This document shows positions 1 to 8,144 of a DNA stretch of 64,000 nt, piece after piece (the first letter of the stretch is position 1; each line of letters begins with the position of its first letter). The DNA is taken from the NCBI GenBank assembly GCA_039822005.1, contig JBCBMZ010000003.1, positions 248,001 to 312,000 of the forward strand, read 5' to 3'. The notes under the pieces are model-generated. The model worked only from the letters and a program-made list of their open reading frames with translations. It was not told the DNA's origin and ran no database searches. The position numbers and the translations under genes are program-made. Source of the DNA: JBCBDX01 sp039822005 (GTDB lineage Bacteria > Pseudomonadota > Alphaproteobacteria > Rhizobiales > Rhizobiaceae).

Positions 1-117
1 GCGCAGAAGCTTTTGCAAAGCACCAAAACCCAACCCCGGAAAATGTGATTTGAACCAGCGGTCCAATCGCATCCCGTTCTCATCGGTTTGAACTGTCTTT
101 TCACCAACCGCAGCCAT
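1..117 (-). CDS. RluA-family 23S rRNA pseudouridine synthase, N-terminal fragment (RluC-like)
   Basis: The 5' end of a minus-strand gene that runs off the left edge; 39 codons are visible. The start is an ATG at 115-117, two bases beyond the crcB stop, so the two are probably co-transcribed. The fragment contains the RLDRWFKSHFPG stretch typical of the N-terminal S4 RNA-binding domain of RluC/RluD enzymes, which isomerise uridines in 23S rRNA. The catalytic Asp lies outside the window, so RluC and RluD cannot be separated with certainty. Confidence 0.75.
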   Translation of the reverse strand, partial: MAAVGEKTVQTDENGMRLDRWFKSHFPGLGFGALQKLLR

Positions 118-119
118 GA

Positions 120-500
120 TTATCCCAGCAATGAACGCATGATGGTCAGCCCCGCAAAAACCGCGGCAACCGTCAGCAACACGCTAGCCAGTATGTAGGT
201 AGCCGCCATCGACCAAGCGCCTCGCTCATAAAGCAGGGCGACATCCAGTGAAAATGCCGAAAAGGTTGTAAAGCCACCCAGAAAGCCGGTGGCGAGCAAC
301 AGCCTCAAATGCGCATCGCCTGCTGAACGTTTGGCGAGCCAAGCGATCAGCATGCCCATGGCAAGCGAGCCGATCACATTGACGGCAAGCGTTCCATAGG
401 GAAAACCCGAGCCAAAGGCGCGCGCGGCCCACCCGCTAACCAGATGGCGACCCACGGCACCTGATGCCCCGCCAAGGGCGATAAGCAAAATCGCATTCAT
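120..500 (-). CDS. crcB: Fluoride ion channel CrcB/Fluc
   Basis: A 126-residue, four-helix membrane protein of normal Fluc length. It shows the family signatures in order: GGASGAVGRH at the N-terminus (GGxxGAxxRY), GTLAVNVIGS in helix 2 with the pore Asn, and GFLGGFTTFSAFS in helix 3 with the TTFS/Phe-box that lines the fluoride path. Fluc channels are antiparallel dimers that export fluoride passively across the inner membrane. The gene sits just upstream of the pseudouridine synthase gene. I see no fluoride riboswitch in the short gap before it, and the ribosome-binding site is weak. Confidence 0.93.
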   Translation of the reverse strand: MNAILLIALGGASGAVGRHLVSGWAARAFGSGFPYGTLAVNVIGSLAMGMLIAWLAKRSAGDAHLRLLLATGFLGGFTTFSAFSLDVALLYERGAWSMAATYILASVLLTVAAVFAGLTIMRSLLG

Positions 501-549
501 GCAAGGCCGTTTAAGGCAAGCAGCCGGTCGACAAAACCCCTATTTCAAA

Positions 550-1075
550 TCAAATTTTGCCCGCCATTTGCGGCACATTGCGCAAAAACCCATCGACCGC
601 TTCATAAAGTTCATCCCAATCGGTGAACTCATGGTCGTGCTCTGTATCCGTTGGCCCGTCTTTTTTGGCGGCAATGCGCTTCATCATCCACTTGCGGAAG
701 TAGTCATACTGCGTGTAGCGAAGTGCTCCGGCAGCATGATGCACGCTGACCGGCCACCAGTCAGTCTGGCGCGAAAATTCAGCAACGAGATCATCCAAGG
801 CACCACGTTCGGCTTCATCTTCTTCCAAAGCAGCCAGCGAGACAGACACAAACAGGCCGGGCCGCGCCATCAGCATGCTATGATGTGTCTTCACAAAGGC
901 GCGTAACGGCAAAGGAAAGTGGCCCATATGCACCGATCCTGCGCAAATGTTCGAAAGATGCTGTCGCGTCACCGATCGAGACAGAATGGCCGTTTGTCGT
1001 TAAATGCGTTTTGAGGCGATCAACAATACGCCGCGTTTGCCCCTCAATCGTCGCGAAGATGATAATGATGTTCAT
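550..1075 (-). pseudogene. HemG-like flavodoxin (protoporphyrinogen oxidase family), frameshifted
   Basis: Two reading frames together give one flavodoxin-fold protein. Frame 1 starts at ATG 1073-1075 behind a GAGGGGG ribosome-binding site and encodes MNIIIIFATIEGQTRRIVD, the FMN phosphate-binding loop, reading as far as about position 930. Frame 2 carries AGSVHMGHFPLPLRAF, then AGALRYTQYDYFRKWMM and TDWDEL, as in the middle and C-terminus of E. coli HemG (GASIRYGHY, AGALRYPRY, YTDWE). The frames meet near 925-960, where a few residues also seem to be missing, so a small indel not divisible by three is likely. Either a true pseudogene or a sequencing/assembly error. HemG oxidises protoporphyrinogen IX with quinone as acceptor. 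Confidence 0.7.
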
Positions 1076-1164
1076 ACTGACCCCCTCTTCAGGCTGGGCC
1101 AATCATATCCTCTACAAGACAATTGGGCATTGACCCATGTCAATGGTGTCAAGAAAAGGCTCGC

Positions 1165-1983
1165 TCAAGCCTTACCGGCAGCCCCGATCATGCGCCAGTT
1201 CTTGTAGAATATGGATTTGACGCGGTCGGCAACGGCCGAGACGAACCCGAGGAGAAAGTCGATCACCGCGGGGAAAAGCGAAGGGCGTGCGATGTCCATA
1301 AAGACGCAATAGCGCAACGCATCCAATTCGTTCACCGAGCGATGGAAAAGCGTATCGTCGAAAATATAGAGCGGATCTTCGTGCCAATAGTGTTTCTTGC
1401 CATTGCACTCAATGTAGATCTTGTCGGTTTCAACCGGCGTCAAATTGTAAAGGATCCGATAACTCAAACGAAGCGGGCCATAGTGCCATGTAGTCGATTC
1501 CTTGCCGGAAAAAACTGAAACCGCGATGGTCTTCAGATATTTAAAGTCCCCGTTGAGCACGTCGATATTCTCAATCTGACGTTTGCCATACCAGCGATAC
1601 ACATACATGCCGCGTCGGCTGTTACCTAAGGATGCGTTGATATCGTCGATGATTTCATCCTTGCGTTCTTTGAACGTATCCAGAACCGTTTCGATTTCAC
1701 GGCGATAATCTTCGGGAAAATCATCGAGTGTATGAAGTCCCGGATTGCGTTTTGAAAAGAGATCAACAAGCAGATTAAACGGCGAAAGCAACCAGGTGGG
1801 AATGCCGTTGCCGAGAAAATACCGGCGGAACATCAGCAGGGTTTTCCCCTTGTTACGGCCCACATCGATCAGACCGCAGGCGATAAAAAACAGCGTGATC
1901 CAAGGGATGAAGAGCAGCAAGGCTGCCAGCACGGGCACGGCGATGGCCGTGCGCTTAATCGCTTTTTTCATGTCACGCGTCAT
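1165..1983 (-). CDS. Aspartyl/asparaginyl beta-hydroxylase family protein (LpxO-like)
   Basis: A 272-residue protein with one N-terminal membrane helix (about residues 10-38), a linker ending in SKRNPGLHTLDDFPE as in LpxO lipid A hydroxylases, and a C-terminal 2-oxoglutarate/Fe(II) double-stranded beta-helix domain. Near residues 205-235 are YWHEDPLYIFDDTLFHRSVN and CVFMDIARP, which match the FDDTxxH iron-ligand region and the RxxLxxDIxRP segment of the family. LpxO hydroxylates the secondary acyl chain of lipid A, but the substrate here is inferred only. GGAG eight bases before ATG 1983 supports the start. It follows rarA by 18 bases. Confidence 0.8.
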   Translation of the reverse strand: MTRDMKKAIKRTAIAVPVLAALLLFIPWITLFFIACGLIDVGRNKGKTLLMFRRYFLGNGIPTWLLSPFNLLVDLFSKRNPGLHTLDDFPEDYRREIETVLDTFKERKDEIIDDINASLGNSRRGMYVYRWYGKRQIENIDVLNGDFKYLKTIAVSVFSGKESTTWHYGPLRLSYRILYNLTPVETDKIYIECNGKKHYWHEDPLYIFDDTLFHRSVNELDALRYCVFMDIARPSLFPAVIDFLLGFVSAVADRVKSIFYKNWRMIGAAGKA

Positions 1984-2001
1984 CTCATCCGCTCCAGCTT
2001 T

Positions 2002-3321
2002 TTATCCGACATTGCCCGCGTTGCGCGCCGCTCGCAAACGTGCCCAATACTCCAAGCGCTTGGCAATGTCGCGTTCAAATCCGCGTTCCACAGGCGTGTA
2101 ATAGGTTTGACGACCCATTTCATCTGGAAAATAGTCCTGACCAGAGAAGGCTTCCTCTTCGTCATGATCATAACGGTATCCCTCACCATATCCTTCCTGG
2201 CCCATCAGCTTGGTTGGCGCGTTTAAAATGTGCTTCGGCGGCATGAGGGAACCATGTCGTTTTGCATCCGAAACAGCGGCCTTGTAGGCTGTGTAGACGG
2301 CGTTGGATTTAGGTGCAGTCGCCACGTAAATGCATGCCTCAACCAAAGCCAACTCGCCCTCCGGTGAACCTAGATAATCATAGGCATCCTTGGCAGCGAG
2401 CGTGACAGACAACGCTTGCGGATCTGCCAAGCCGATGTCTTCCGCCGCCATTCGAACCAACCGCCGCCCAATATATAGCGGGTCTTCGCCCGCATCAAAC
2501 ATGCGACATAAATAGTAGAGCGCAGCATCGGGATCTGAACCGCGAATAGATTTGTGCAGTGCCGATACCAGATTGTAGTGGCCGTCTTGGCCTTTGTCAT
2601 AGATCGGAGCGCGGCGTTGCAAAAACGCACGCAACTCATCGGGGGTCAGTGCGGCGTTCGGGGCAAGACGCATCACTTCTTCAACATAGCTCAGCAGTGC
2701 CCGCCCGTCCCCGTCGGCCATGGAAATCAGCATCTGACGCGCATCAGCAGTCAATGGCAGCACTTGCCCCAGTTCACTTTCGGCACGCTCCAAAAGCGCT
2801 TGGAGGCTTTGCTCCGTGTGACGGTTCAGCGTCAATACCCGCGCGCGGGACAAGAGCGCCGCGTTCAACTCAAAGGAGGGGTTTTCTGTTGTTGCGCCCA
2901 CCAGCACAATGGTACCGTCTTCCAACACCGGCAGGAAACTGTCCTGCTGGGACCGATTGAACCGATGGATTTCATCAACAAACAATAGTGTTTGACGACC
3001 GTTGGACCGACGCAAACGGGCCGCGTCGAATATCTTCTTCAAGTCCGCGACACCGGAGAAAATCGCCGATACCTGCTCAAAATGCATGTCCACTTGGCCC
3101 GCCAACAAGCGTGCGATCGTGGTTTTCCCAGTGCCAGGAGGCCCCCAAAGAACGAGCGAGCCCAAAGTGCCCGTTTCCAATGCCCGCGCCAACGCCCCGT
3201 CATTGCCCACAAGGTGTTCCTGCCCAATTACGTCGGCGAGTCTTTGCGGACGCAGCCGGTCAGCCAAAGGGCGGATCGCGGCTTCAGGTCCGGTCGATTT
3301 TTCGTCAAAGAGATCAGTCAA
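2002..3321 (-). CDS. rarA: Replication-associated recombination protein A (MgsA/RarA AAA+ ATPase)
   Basis: A 439-residue clamp-loader-like AAA+ ATPase that acts at stalled replication forks. Seen in order: Walker A (LWGPPGTGKTT), Walker B (LLFVDEIHRFNRSQQD), sensor 1 (LVGATTENPSF) and the C-terminal MgsA region (HLYNL-type segment HYNLVSALHKSIRGSDPDAALYY). The start is a TTG at 3319-3321, three bases after the stop of the protease gene, and it gives the expected xTDLF N-terminus. No clear Shine-Dalgarno is visible, so translation may be coupled to the gene upstream. Confidence 0.95.
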   Translation of the reverse strand: MTDLFDEKSTGPEAAIRPLADRLRPQRLADVIGQEHLVGNDGALARALETGTLGSLVLWGPPGTGKTTIARLLAGQVDMHFEQVSAIFSGVADLKKIFDAARLRRSNGRQTLLFVDEIHRFNRSQQDSFLPVLEDGTIVLVGATTENPSFELNAALLSRARVLTLNRHTEQSLQALLERAESELGQVLPLTADARQMLISMADGDGRALLSYVEEVMRLAPNAALTPDELRAFLQRRAPIYDKGQDGHYNLVSALHKSIRGSDPDAALYYLCRMFDAGEDPLYIGRRLVRMAAEDIGLADPQALSVTLAAKDAYDYLGSPEGELALVEACIYVATAPKSNAVYTAYKAAVSDAKRHGSLMPPKHILNAPTKLMGQEGYGEGYRYDHDEEEAFSGQDYFPDEMGRQTYYTPVERGFERDIAKRLEYWARLRAARNAGNVG

Positions 3322-3324
3322 ACA

Positions 3325-4791
3325 TCAAAACCGTATAAATTGGCGAATTCGTCGCCCCTGCCGATCAATCTCATAACGCCATGATCTTGTTTGGGCATCC
3401 GTTACGCGACGCAGGTCCTCGGCTGTCTTTACGGCATCGCCATTGACCGCCACCACCACATCACCGGGCCTGATACCGTAGCGGGTTGCGAACCCACCCC
3501 GTTCAACCTCCAGCACCAATGCGCCTTCCTTTGCGGGCAATCCATAGCGTTGAGCCAATCCCGGCGTCAAACCGGTCACAACAGTGCCCTGAAAAGGGTT
3601 CCTGCCGGTGATTGTCAAAGTCTGATTGGGCGCGGCCTCAGGCTGGCTATCCAAACGCACCCGAACTTCGCGCTCGCGATTGCGCCGCAGGACAAGCATC
3701 ACCACTTCGCCACCGGGCCCGATGGTTGCCAACCGGTATCCCAAAGCATCTGGATGCTCGATCAACTCGCCATCCACTTCCAACACCACATCCCCGGCTC
3801 GCAATCCGGCTTCTTGCGCAGCGCTGTCCGGCAGTATGTCCACAATCAATGCACCATAGGGGCGCGGCAGGCCAATACTTTCGGCAATCGCGGCGTCAAC
3901 CTCTTGAAAGGAGGCGCCGATAAAGGGACGTTCAAACGCCTGCGCGCCGCCACGCGCCTGATCCACCACAGCCCGCACCATATTGGATGGGATCGCAAAA
4001 CCGATGCCGTTGGAGCCACCGGAGCGGGAAAAGATAGCGGTATTGATGCCCACCAACCGACCCGCCATATCGATCAAAGCGCCGCCGGAATTTCCCGGAT
4101 TTATGGCTGCATCGGTTTGAATGAAAAAACCGAAATCCGATACACCGACCCGCGTCCGTGCAGTGGCAGAGACGATGCCGGACGTAATCGTTTGTCCAAC
4201 CCCAAATGGGTTGCCGATGGCCAATACCAAATCGCCGGTCAGCACATTGTCAGAATCGGCAAACGCCAGCGGTACAAAGCGATCAGCTGTGTCGAGCCGC
4301 AGAACCGCAAGATCTGTGCGTTCATCGCGCAGTACGATTTCGCTTTGGTATTCGCGCCCGTCAGACAGTACGACGCGCACCTCATCGGCACCGTCAACCA
4401 CGTGATGATTGGTCACGACAAGGCCCGTTTCGTCGACGATCACACCGGATCCGAAAGATGATTGCACCCGTGCCGGCCCGCGAAACTGCCGACCGAAAAA
4501 CTCTTCGAAAAAGGGATCGCCCGCAAAGGGCGAACGCCTTTGAACAGAACGGGCCGTATAAATATTAACGACAGATGGCGCAGATTGCTGAACCAGTGGC
4601 GCAAAGGAAAATTGAATATCAGAACGGCTGCCAGGCACTTGGCGCAAAGGTAATTGCGGGGCCGGTGGCGAACCGCGAAACCTGTCCAGCAATTCCTCCA
4701 GCGCATTGTCTTGCGCAGCGCCGGACTTCACGCCAACCGAGAGCGCAACAAGCATCATCAATAGTGCCGTTATCAGACGTACCAACATCAT
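3325..4791 (-). CDS. Do-family periplasmic serine endoprotease (DegP/DegQ-like)
   Basis: About 488 residues. A Sec signal peptide ends near KSGAAQ, followed by a trypsin-like domain and two PDZ domains. The catalytic triad is visible: His about 130 in TNHHVVDGA, Asp about 160 in ERTDLAVLRL, Ser about 235 in NPGNSGGAL. It should degrade or refold damaged envelope proteins. Tandem ATGs at 4791 and 4788 follow a GGAGG; an in-frame codon upstream at 4818 lacks a ribosome-binding site. It lies between the alpha-operon terminator and rarA, with a three-base gap to rarA. DegP versus DegQ cannot be decided. Confidence 0.92.
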   Translation of the reverse strand: MMLVRLITALLMMLVALSVGVKSGAAQDNALEELLDRFRGSPPAPQLPLRQVPGSRSDIQFSFAPLVQQSAPSVVNIYTARSVQRRSPFAGDPFFEEFFGRQFRGPARVQSSFGSGVIVDETGLVVTNHHVVDGADEVRVVLSDGREYQSEIVLRDERTDLAVLRLDTADRFVPLAFADSDNVLTGDLVLAIGNPFGVGQTITSGIVSATARTRVGVSDFGFFIQTDAAINPGNSGGALIDMAGRLVGINTAIFSRSGGSNGIGFAIPSNMVRAVVDQARGGAQAFERPFIGASFQEVDAAIAESIGLPRPYGALIVDILPDSAAQEAGLRAGDVVLEVDGELIEHPDALGYRLATIGPGGEVVMLVLRRNREREVRVRLDSQPEAAPNQTLTITGRNPFQGTVVTGLTPGLAQRYGLPAKEGALVLEVERGGFATRYGIRPGDVVVAVNGDAVKTAEDLRRVTDAQTRSWRYEIDRQGRRIRQFIRF

Positions 4792-4828
4792 TGCGCCTCC
4801 ATCGTCACCTTGTGCCATATTTAGGAAA

Positions 4829-4854
4829 CAAAAAAGGGGCCTTTAAGGCCCCTT
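4829..4854 (-). terminator. Rho-independent terminator after rplQ
   Basis: The palindrome AAGGGGCC-TTTAA-GGCCCCTT is followed on the minus strand by a run of six T. It lies about 30 bases past the rplQ stop and closes the alpha operon before the protease gene. Confidence 0.85.
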
Positions 4855-4884
4855 GAATTTGTTTGCAGCACTATTTTTCCAATA

Positions 4885-5325
4885 TCAGGCAGCCGCTGCA
4901 GCTGCTTGTTCTTCAGTTGCTTCCTCTGCCTCAGTGCGGGCGAAATCCGCAGCACCTTTCGCATCAACATCGCGATCAACAAACTCGATCACCGCCATTG
5001 GCGCGCTGTCGCCATAGCGAAAACCAGCCTTCATGATGCGGGTATAACCACCATTACGGTCGATGTAGCGCTTCGCAATGGTGTCAAACAGTTTGCGAAC
5101 CTGGTTTTGGTCTTGAATTTGACTGATCGCCTGACGACGCGCGTGCAAATCGCCGCGCTTTCCAAGCGTAACCAGCTTTTCAACAATTGGGCGCAATTCC
5201 TTGGCCTTGGGCAATGTTGTCACGATCTGCTCGTGCTCAATCAATGACGCCGCCATGTTCGCAAACATCGCTTTGCGATGCGAGCTGGTGCGGTTTAGCT
5301 TGCGGCCTGCTTTACGGTGGCGCAT
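4885..5325 (-). CDS. rplQ: 50S ribosomal protein L17
   Basis: 146 residues with the standard L17 opening (MRHRKAGRKLNRTSSHR) and the MAASLIEHEQIVTT segment. The conserved core is about 120 residues; the tail is an alphaproteobacterial Glu/Ala-rich extension ending in a run of alanines. Last gene of the alpha operon, 39 bases after rpoA, followed by a strong terminator. L17 sits near the peptide exit tunnel of the 50S subunit. Confidence 0.97.
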   Translation of the reverse strand: MRHRKAGRKLNRTSSHRKAMFANMAASLIEHEQIVTTLPKAKELRPIVEKLVTLGKRGDLHARRQAISQIQDQNQVRKLFDTIAKRYIDRNGGYTRIMKAGFRYGDSAPMAVIEFVDRDVDAKGAADFARTEAEEATEEQAAAAAA

Positions 5326-5364
5326 GAGCCTTCTCCTTGTCTGTCAAAACTGGCGCTTACGCGC

Positions 5365-6372
5365 TCAGTAATGATCCTCATAACGTTTCGCGAGTTCTTC
5401 AATATTTTCCGGCGGCCAAGTTGGCACTTCCATACCCAGATGAAGGCCCATGGACGCCAGCACTTCCTTGATTTCATTGAGCGACTTGCGACCGAAGTTC
5501 GGCGTGCGCAGCATTTCGCCCTCGGTCTTTTGGATCAAATCGCCAATATAAACAATATTGTCGTTCTTCAGGCAGTTGGCAGAGCGCACAGACAGCTCCA
5601 ACTCGTCCACCTTCTTCAGAAGCGCCGGGTTGAAAGCAAGCTCCTGGACCTGCTCTTCCTGTGTCTCGCGCTCCGGCTCATCAAAGTTGACGAACACACC
5701 AAGCTGGTCTTGCAAAATGCGCGCAGAAAATGCCACCGCATCTTCACCACTGATCGCACCATTGGTGTCAATCGTCATGGTCAGCTTATCATAGTCGAGA
5801 ACTTGGCCTTCGCGCGTGTTTTCAACCTTGTACGACACTTTCCGCACGGGCGAATACAGGCTGTCGACGGGGATTAAACCGATCGGTGCATCTTCAGCCC
5901 GGTTGCGCTCGGCCGCCACATAGCCCTTACCTGCATCAATGGTGAATTCCATGCGAATTTCAGCGCCGTCATCAAGCGTACACAGCGCATGGTCAGGGTT
6001 CAAAACTTCAACATCACCTACCGTTTGGATGTCACCGGCGGTAACAACGCCCGGCCCTTGCTTGCGCACAACCATGCGCTTTGGACCATCGCCATCCATG
6101 CGGATCGCAATTTCCTTCACGTTCAAGACGATGTCGGTAACGTCTTCACGCACGCCGGGAATGGAAGAAAATTCGTGCAACACGCCATCAATTTGTACCG
6201 CTGTTACCGCAGCACCGCGCAACGAAGACAGCAATACACGACGCAGCGCGTTGCCGAGCGTGAGACCAAATCCACGCTCAAGCGGCTCAACGGTCAATGA
6301 CACGCGTGCGCCTGAGCCCTTGAACTCCACCTTGTTCGGCTTGATCAGTTCCTGCCAGTTCTTTTGAATCAC
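5365..6372 (-). CDS. rpoA: DNA-directed RNA polymerase subunit alpha
   Basis: 335 residues. The N-terminal assembly domain includes LTLGNALRRVLLSSLRGAAV, which dimerises and docks beta/beta'. The C-terminal DNA- and activator-binding domain includes LSVRSANCLKNDNI and PNFGRKSLNEIKEVL. The start codon is GTG at 6370-6372, with AAGGA eight bases upstream, giving the usual alphaproteobacterial MIQKNWQELIKP opening. It lies between rpsK and rplQ, as in other alpha operons. Confidence 0.98.
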   Translation of the reverse strand: MIQKNWQELIKPNKVEFKGSGARVSLTVEPLERGFGLTLGNALRRVLLSSLRGAAVTAVQIDGVLHEFSSIPGVREDVTDIVLNVKEIAIRMDGDGPKRMVVRKQGPGVVTAGDIQTVGDVEVLNPDHALCTLDDGAEIRMEFTIDAGKGYVAAERNRAEDAPIGLIPVDSLYSPVRKVSYKVENTREGQVLDYDKLTMTIDTNGAISGEDAVAFSARILQDQLGVFVNFDEPERETQEEQVQELAFNPALLKKVDELELSVRSANCLKNDNIVYIGDLIQKTEGEMLRTPNFGRKSLNEIKEVLASMGLHLGMEVPTWPPENIEELAKRYEDHY

Positions 6373-6477
6373 GTTATTTGTCCTTCAAGTTTCTTTGCCA
6401 CTATCCAATCGTGGCAACAGAGCTTGTGCCAACCGCCAAAAATCAGATGACGGCAGACCCAGTGATGTCGTCAGGTT

Positions 6478-6867
6478 TTAGACCCGGCGGCGTTTACGCG
6501 GACGACAACCATTGTGAGGAATGGGCGTCACGTCGCGAATAGATGTAATGGTAAAGCCTGCCGATTGGAGCGCTCGAAGCGCCGACTCACGCCCGGAGCC
6601 TGGACCGCAAACTTCAACTTCAAGCGACTGCATGCCATGCTCCTGCGCCTTGCGGGCGCAGTCTTCGGCGGCAACCTGCGCGGCAAAAGGCGTAGATTTA
6701 CGCGAACCTTTAAAGCCCTGCATGCCGGCAGACGACCACGCGATCGCATTGCCTTGCGCATCGGTAATCGTGATCATTGTGTTGTTGAACGTTGAATTCA
6801 CATGGGCAATCCCCGATGTGATGTTCTTGCGTTCGCGGCGGCGAACACGTGTTTCAGCTTTAGCCAT
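6478..6867 (-). CDS. rpsK: 30S ribosomal protein S11
   Basis: 129 residues with the S11 signatures NSTFNNTMITITDAQGN and the basic C-terminus CRPRKRRRV. S11 forms part of the 30S platform by the mRNA exit site. It sits between rpsM and rpoA, about 90 bases after rpsM. Normal length; no anomalies. Confidence 0.97.
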   Translation of the reverse strand: MAKAETRVRRRERKNITSGIAHVNSTFNNTMITITDAQGNAIAWSSAGMQGFKGSRKSTPFAAQVAAEDCARKAQEHGMQSLEVEVCGPGSGRESALRALQSAGFTITSIRDVTPIPHNGCRPRKRRRV

Positions 6868-6956
6868 GTTAGTTCCTTCTCGATATCATCGCCGCCGTAA
6901 TGCCAGCGGCTACACCCGCGCTATCATGGGACGAAACTCATCCCGAGCGCGCCAAA

Positions 6957-7325
6957 TTACTTCTTCTTGCCTGCAATCGCCTTCGCCGGGCCTTTGCGCG
7001 TGCGCGCATTGGTGTGCGTACGCTGACCACGCACCGGCAAATTACGGCGATGTCTAAGACCACGATAGCAACCAAGGTCCATCAGACGTTTGATATTCAT
7101 GGAAGTTTCGCGACGAAGATCACCCTCAACGCGATAGTCGCGGTCGATCGTCTCACGAATGGAAAGAACTTCCGAATCTGTCAACTCATGAACACGACGT
7201 TCAGCAGGGATGTTGTTCTTTTCAACAATCTCTTGTGCAAATTTCTTGCCAATACCGTGAATGTATTGGAGCGCAATCACCACACGCTTTTGAGTCGGGA
7301 TGTTCACCCCGGCAATACGAGCCAT
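6957..7325 (-). CDS. rpsM: 30S ribosomal protein S13
   Basis: 122 residues from ATG 7323-7325 (MARIAGVNIPTQKR), with the conserved GLRHRRNLPVRGQRTHTNAR segment at the C-terminus. S13 sits in the 30S head and contacts the P-site tRNA and L5. The frame stays open upstream to 7466 but the extra residues do not look like S13. The first gene after adk; the 195-base gap before it may hold an alpha-operon promoter. No rpmJ (L36) is seen between adk and rpsM. Confidence 0.97.
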   Translation of the reverse strand: MARIAGVNIPTQKRVVIALQYIHGIGKKFAQEIVEKNNIPAERRVHELTDSEVLSIRETIDRDYRVEGDLRRETSMNIKRLMDLGCYRGLRHRRNLPVRGQRTHTNARTRKGPAKAIAGKKK

Positions 7326-7504
7326 ATCTCTTCTCCATGTAGGCTGAACCAAGTCCAGCGGCCAGTTTGTAAACTTGCGTCCGGTGGAGGCCGGCCCTTG
7401 CAAGCCCTCCAAACAAAAAAGCAGCCTTTCGGCCACCTTCACATAATTGTCAGGAGTGGGCCGCATATAGGCGCGCGCCCTACCCGTGTCAACGCTAAAT
7501 ATTA

Positions 7505-7532
7505 AGTGAAAGACGCCGCGTCACGCGGCGTC
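7505..7532 (-). terminator. Terminator hairpin overlapping the adk stop codon
   Basis: On the minus strand GACGCCGCG-TGA-CGCGGCGTC forms a nine-base-pair stem. The three-base loop (7521-7523) is the TGA stop codon of adk. It is followed by TTTCACTT, a modest U-tract. It would end adk transcripts and separate adk from the alpha operon, though the weak U-tract leaves room for a purely stabilising role. Confidence 0.65.
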
Positions 7533-8105
7533 CAACACCTCACGGATTTGTTCGGTAACAGCATCAATCGACACCATCCCGTCGACCGATTTCAGGCGGC
7601 CTTTTGCGTGGTAATAACCAATAAGCGGTGCCGTCTTCTTGTAGTACTCACGCAACCGCTCATCAAACACTTCGCGATTGTCGTCCTTACGCGGCGTTTC
7701 GCCACGAGAAACCGCTTCCTCTGCACGTTTGACGATGCGGCCAACCAGCGCCTTGTCGTCAACAGTCAGTTCTATGACGACATCCAGATCCTTGCCTTTT
7801 TCGGCAAGCATCACCTCGACCGCATCCGCTTGCGCAAGCGTGCGCGGGTAGCCGTCGAGAATAAAGCCGTTGGCGCAATCATCTTGGTCCAAACGCTCTG
7901 ATACGATCCCGTTGACAATTTCATCGGAGACAAGTTCACCAGCATCCATAACAGCTTTGGCCCGTTTGCCGATTTCAGTACCGGCAGCCACAGCCGCGCG
8001 AAGCATGTCACCGGTGGACAATTGTGGAATGCCAAAAGCCTCAACGAGCCGCTGCGCCTGCGTTCCTTTACCGGCACCAGGCGGTCCCAACAGGATCATT
8101 TTCAT
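7521..8105 (-). CDS. adk: Adenylate kinase (short-LID type)
   Basis: 194 residues. It catalyses ATP + AMP = 2 ADP. The P-loop is GPPGAGKGTQAQRL, the AMP-binding region includes STGDMLRAAV and GFILDGYPRT, and the lid has RAEEAVSRGETPRKDD. This is the short form, without the extended zinc-type LID of about 27 residues, as usual in alphaproteobacteria. It follows secY by 39 bases. The last codons and the stop are folded into a hairpin. Confidence 0.97.
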   Translation of the reverse strand: MKMILLGPPGAGKGTQAQRLVEAFGIPQLSTGDMLRAAVAAGTEIGKRAKAVMDAGELVSDEIVNGIVSERLDQDDCANGFILDGYPRTLAQADAVEVMLAEKGKDLDVVIELTVDDKALVGRIVKRAEEAVSRGETPRKDDNREVFDERLREYYKKTAPLIGYYHAKGRLKSVDGMVSIDAVTEQIREVLDAA

Positions 8106-8144
8106 TATCGGTGTCCTCCCCAGAACGGCGCGAAGCCCCGCTCT

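Noticed and set aside
501..549. Possible fluoride riboswitch upstream of crcB
   Set aside because: The gap is only about 50 bases and the conserved GGCGAUGG/CUGAU elements are not visible.
3391..4461. 356-codon open frame on the plus strand opposite the protease gene
   Set aside because: No ribosome-binding site, no family features; it mirrors the codon structure of a clear Do-protease gene.
7400..7435. Weak GGCC-GAAA-GGCT hairpin with a T-run between adk and rpsM
   Set aside because: Stem of only four base pairs with one wobble; too weak to list beside the clear adk terminator.
7326..7466. In-frame 47-codon upstream extension of rpsM
   Set aside because: S13 always begins MARIAGV; the extension is non-conserved leader sequence.
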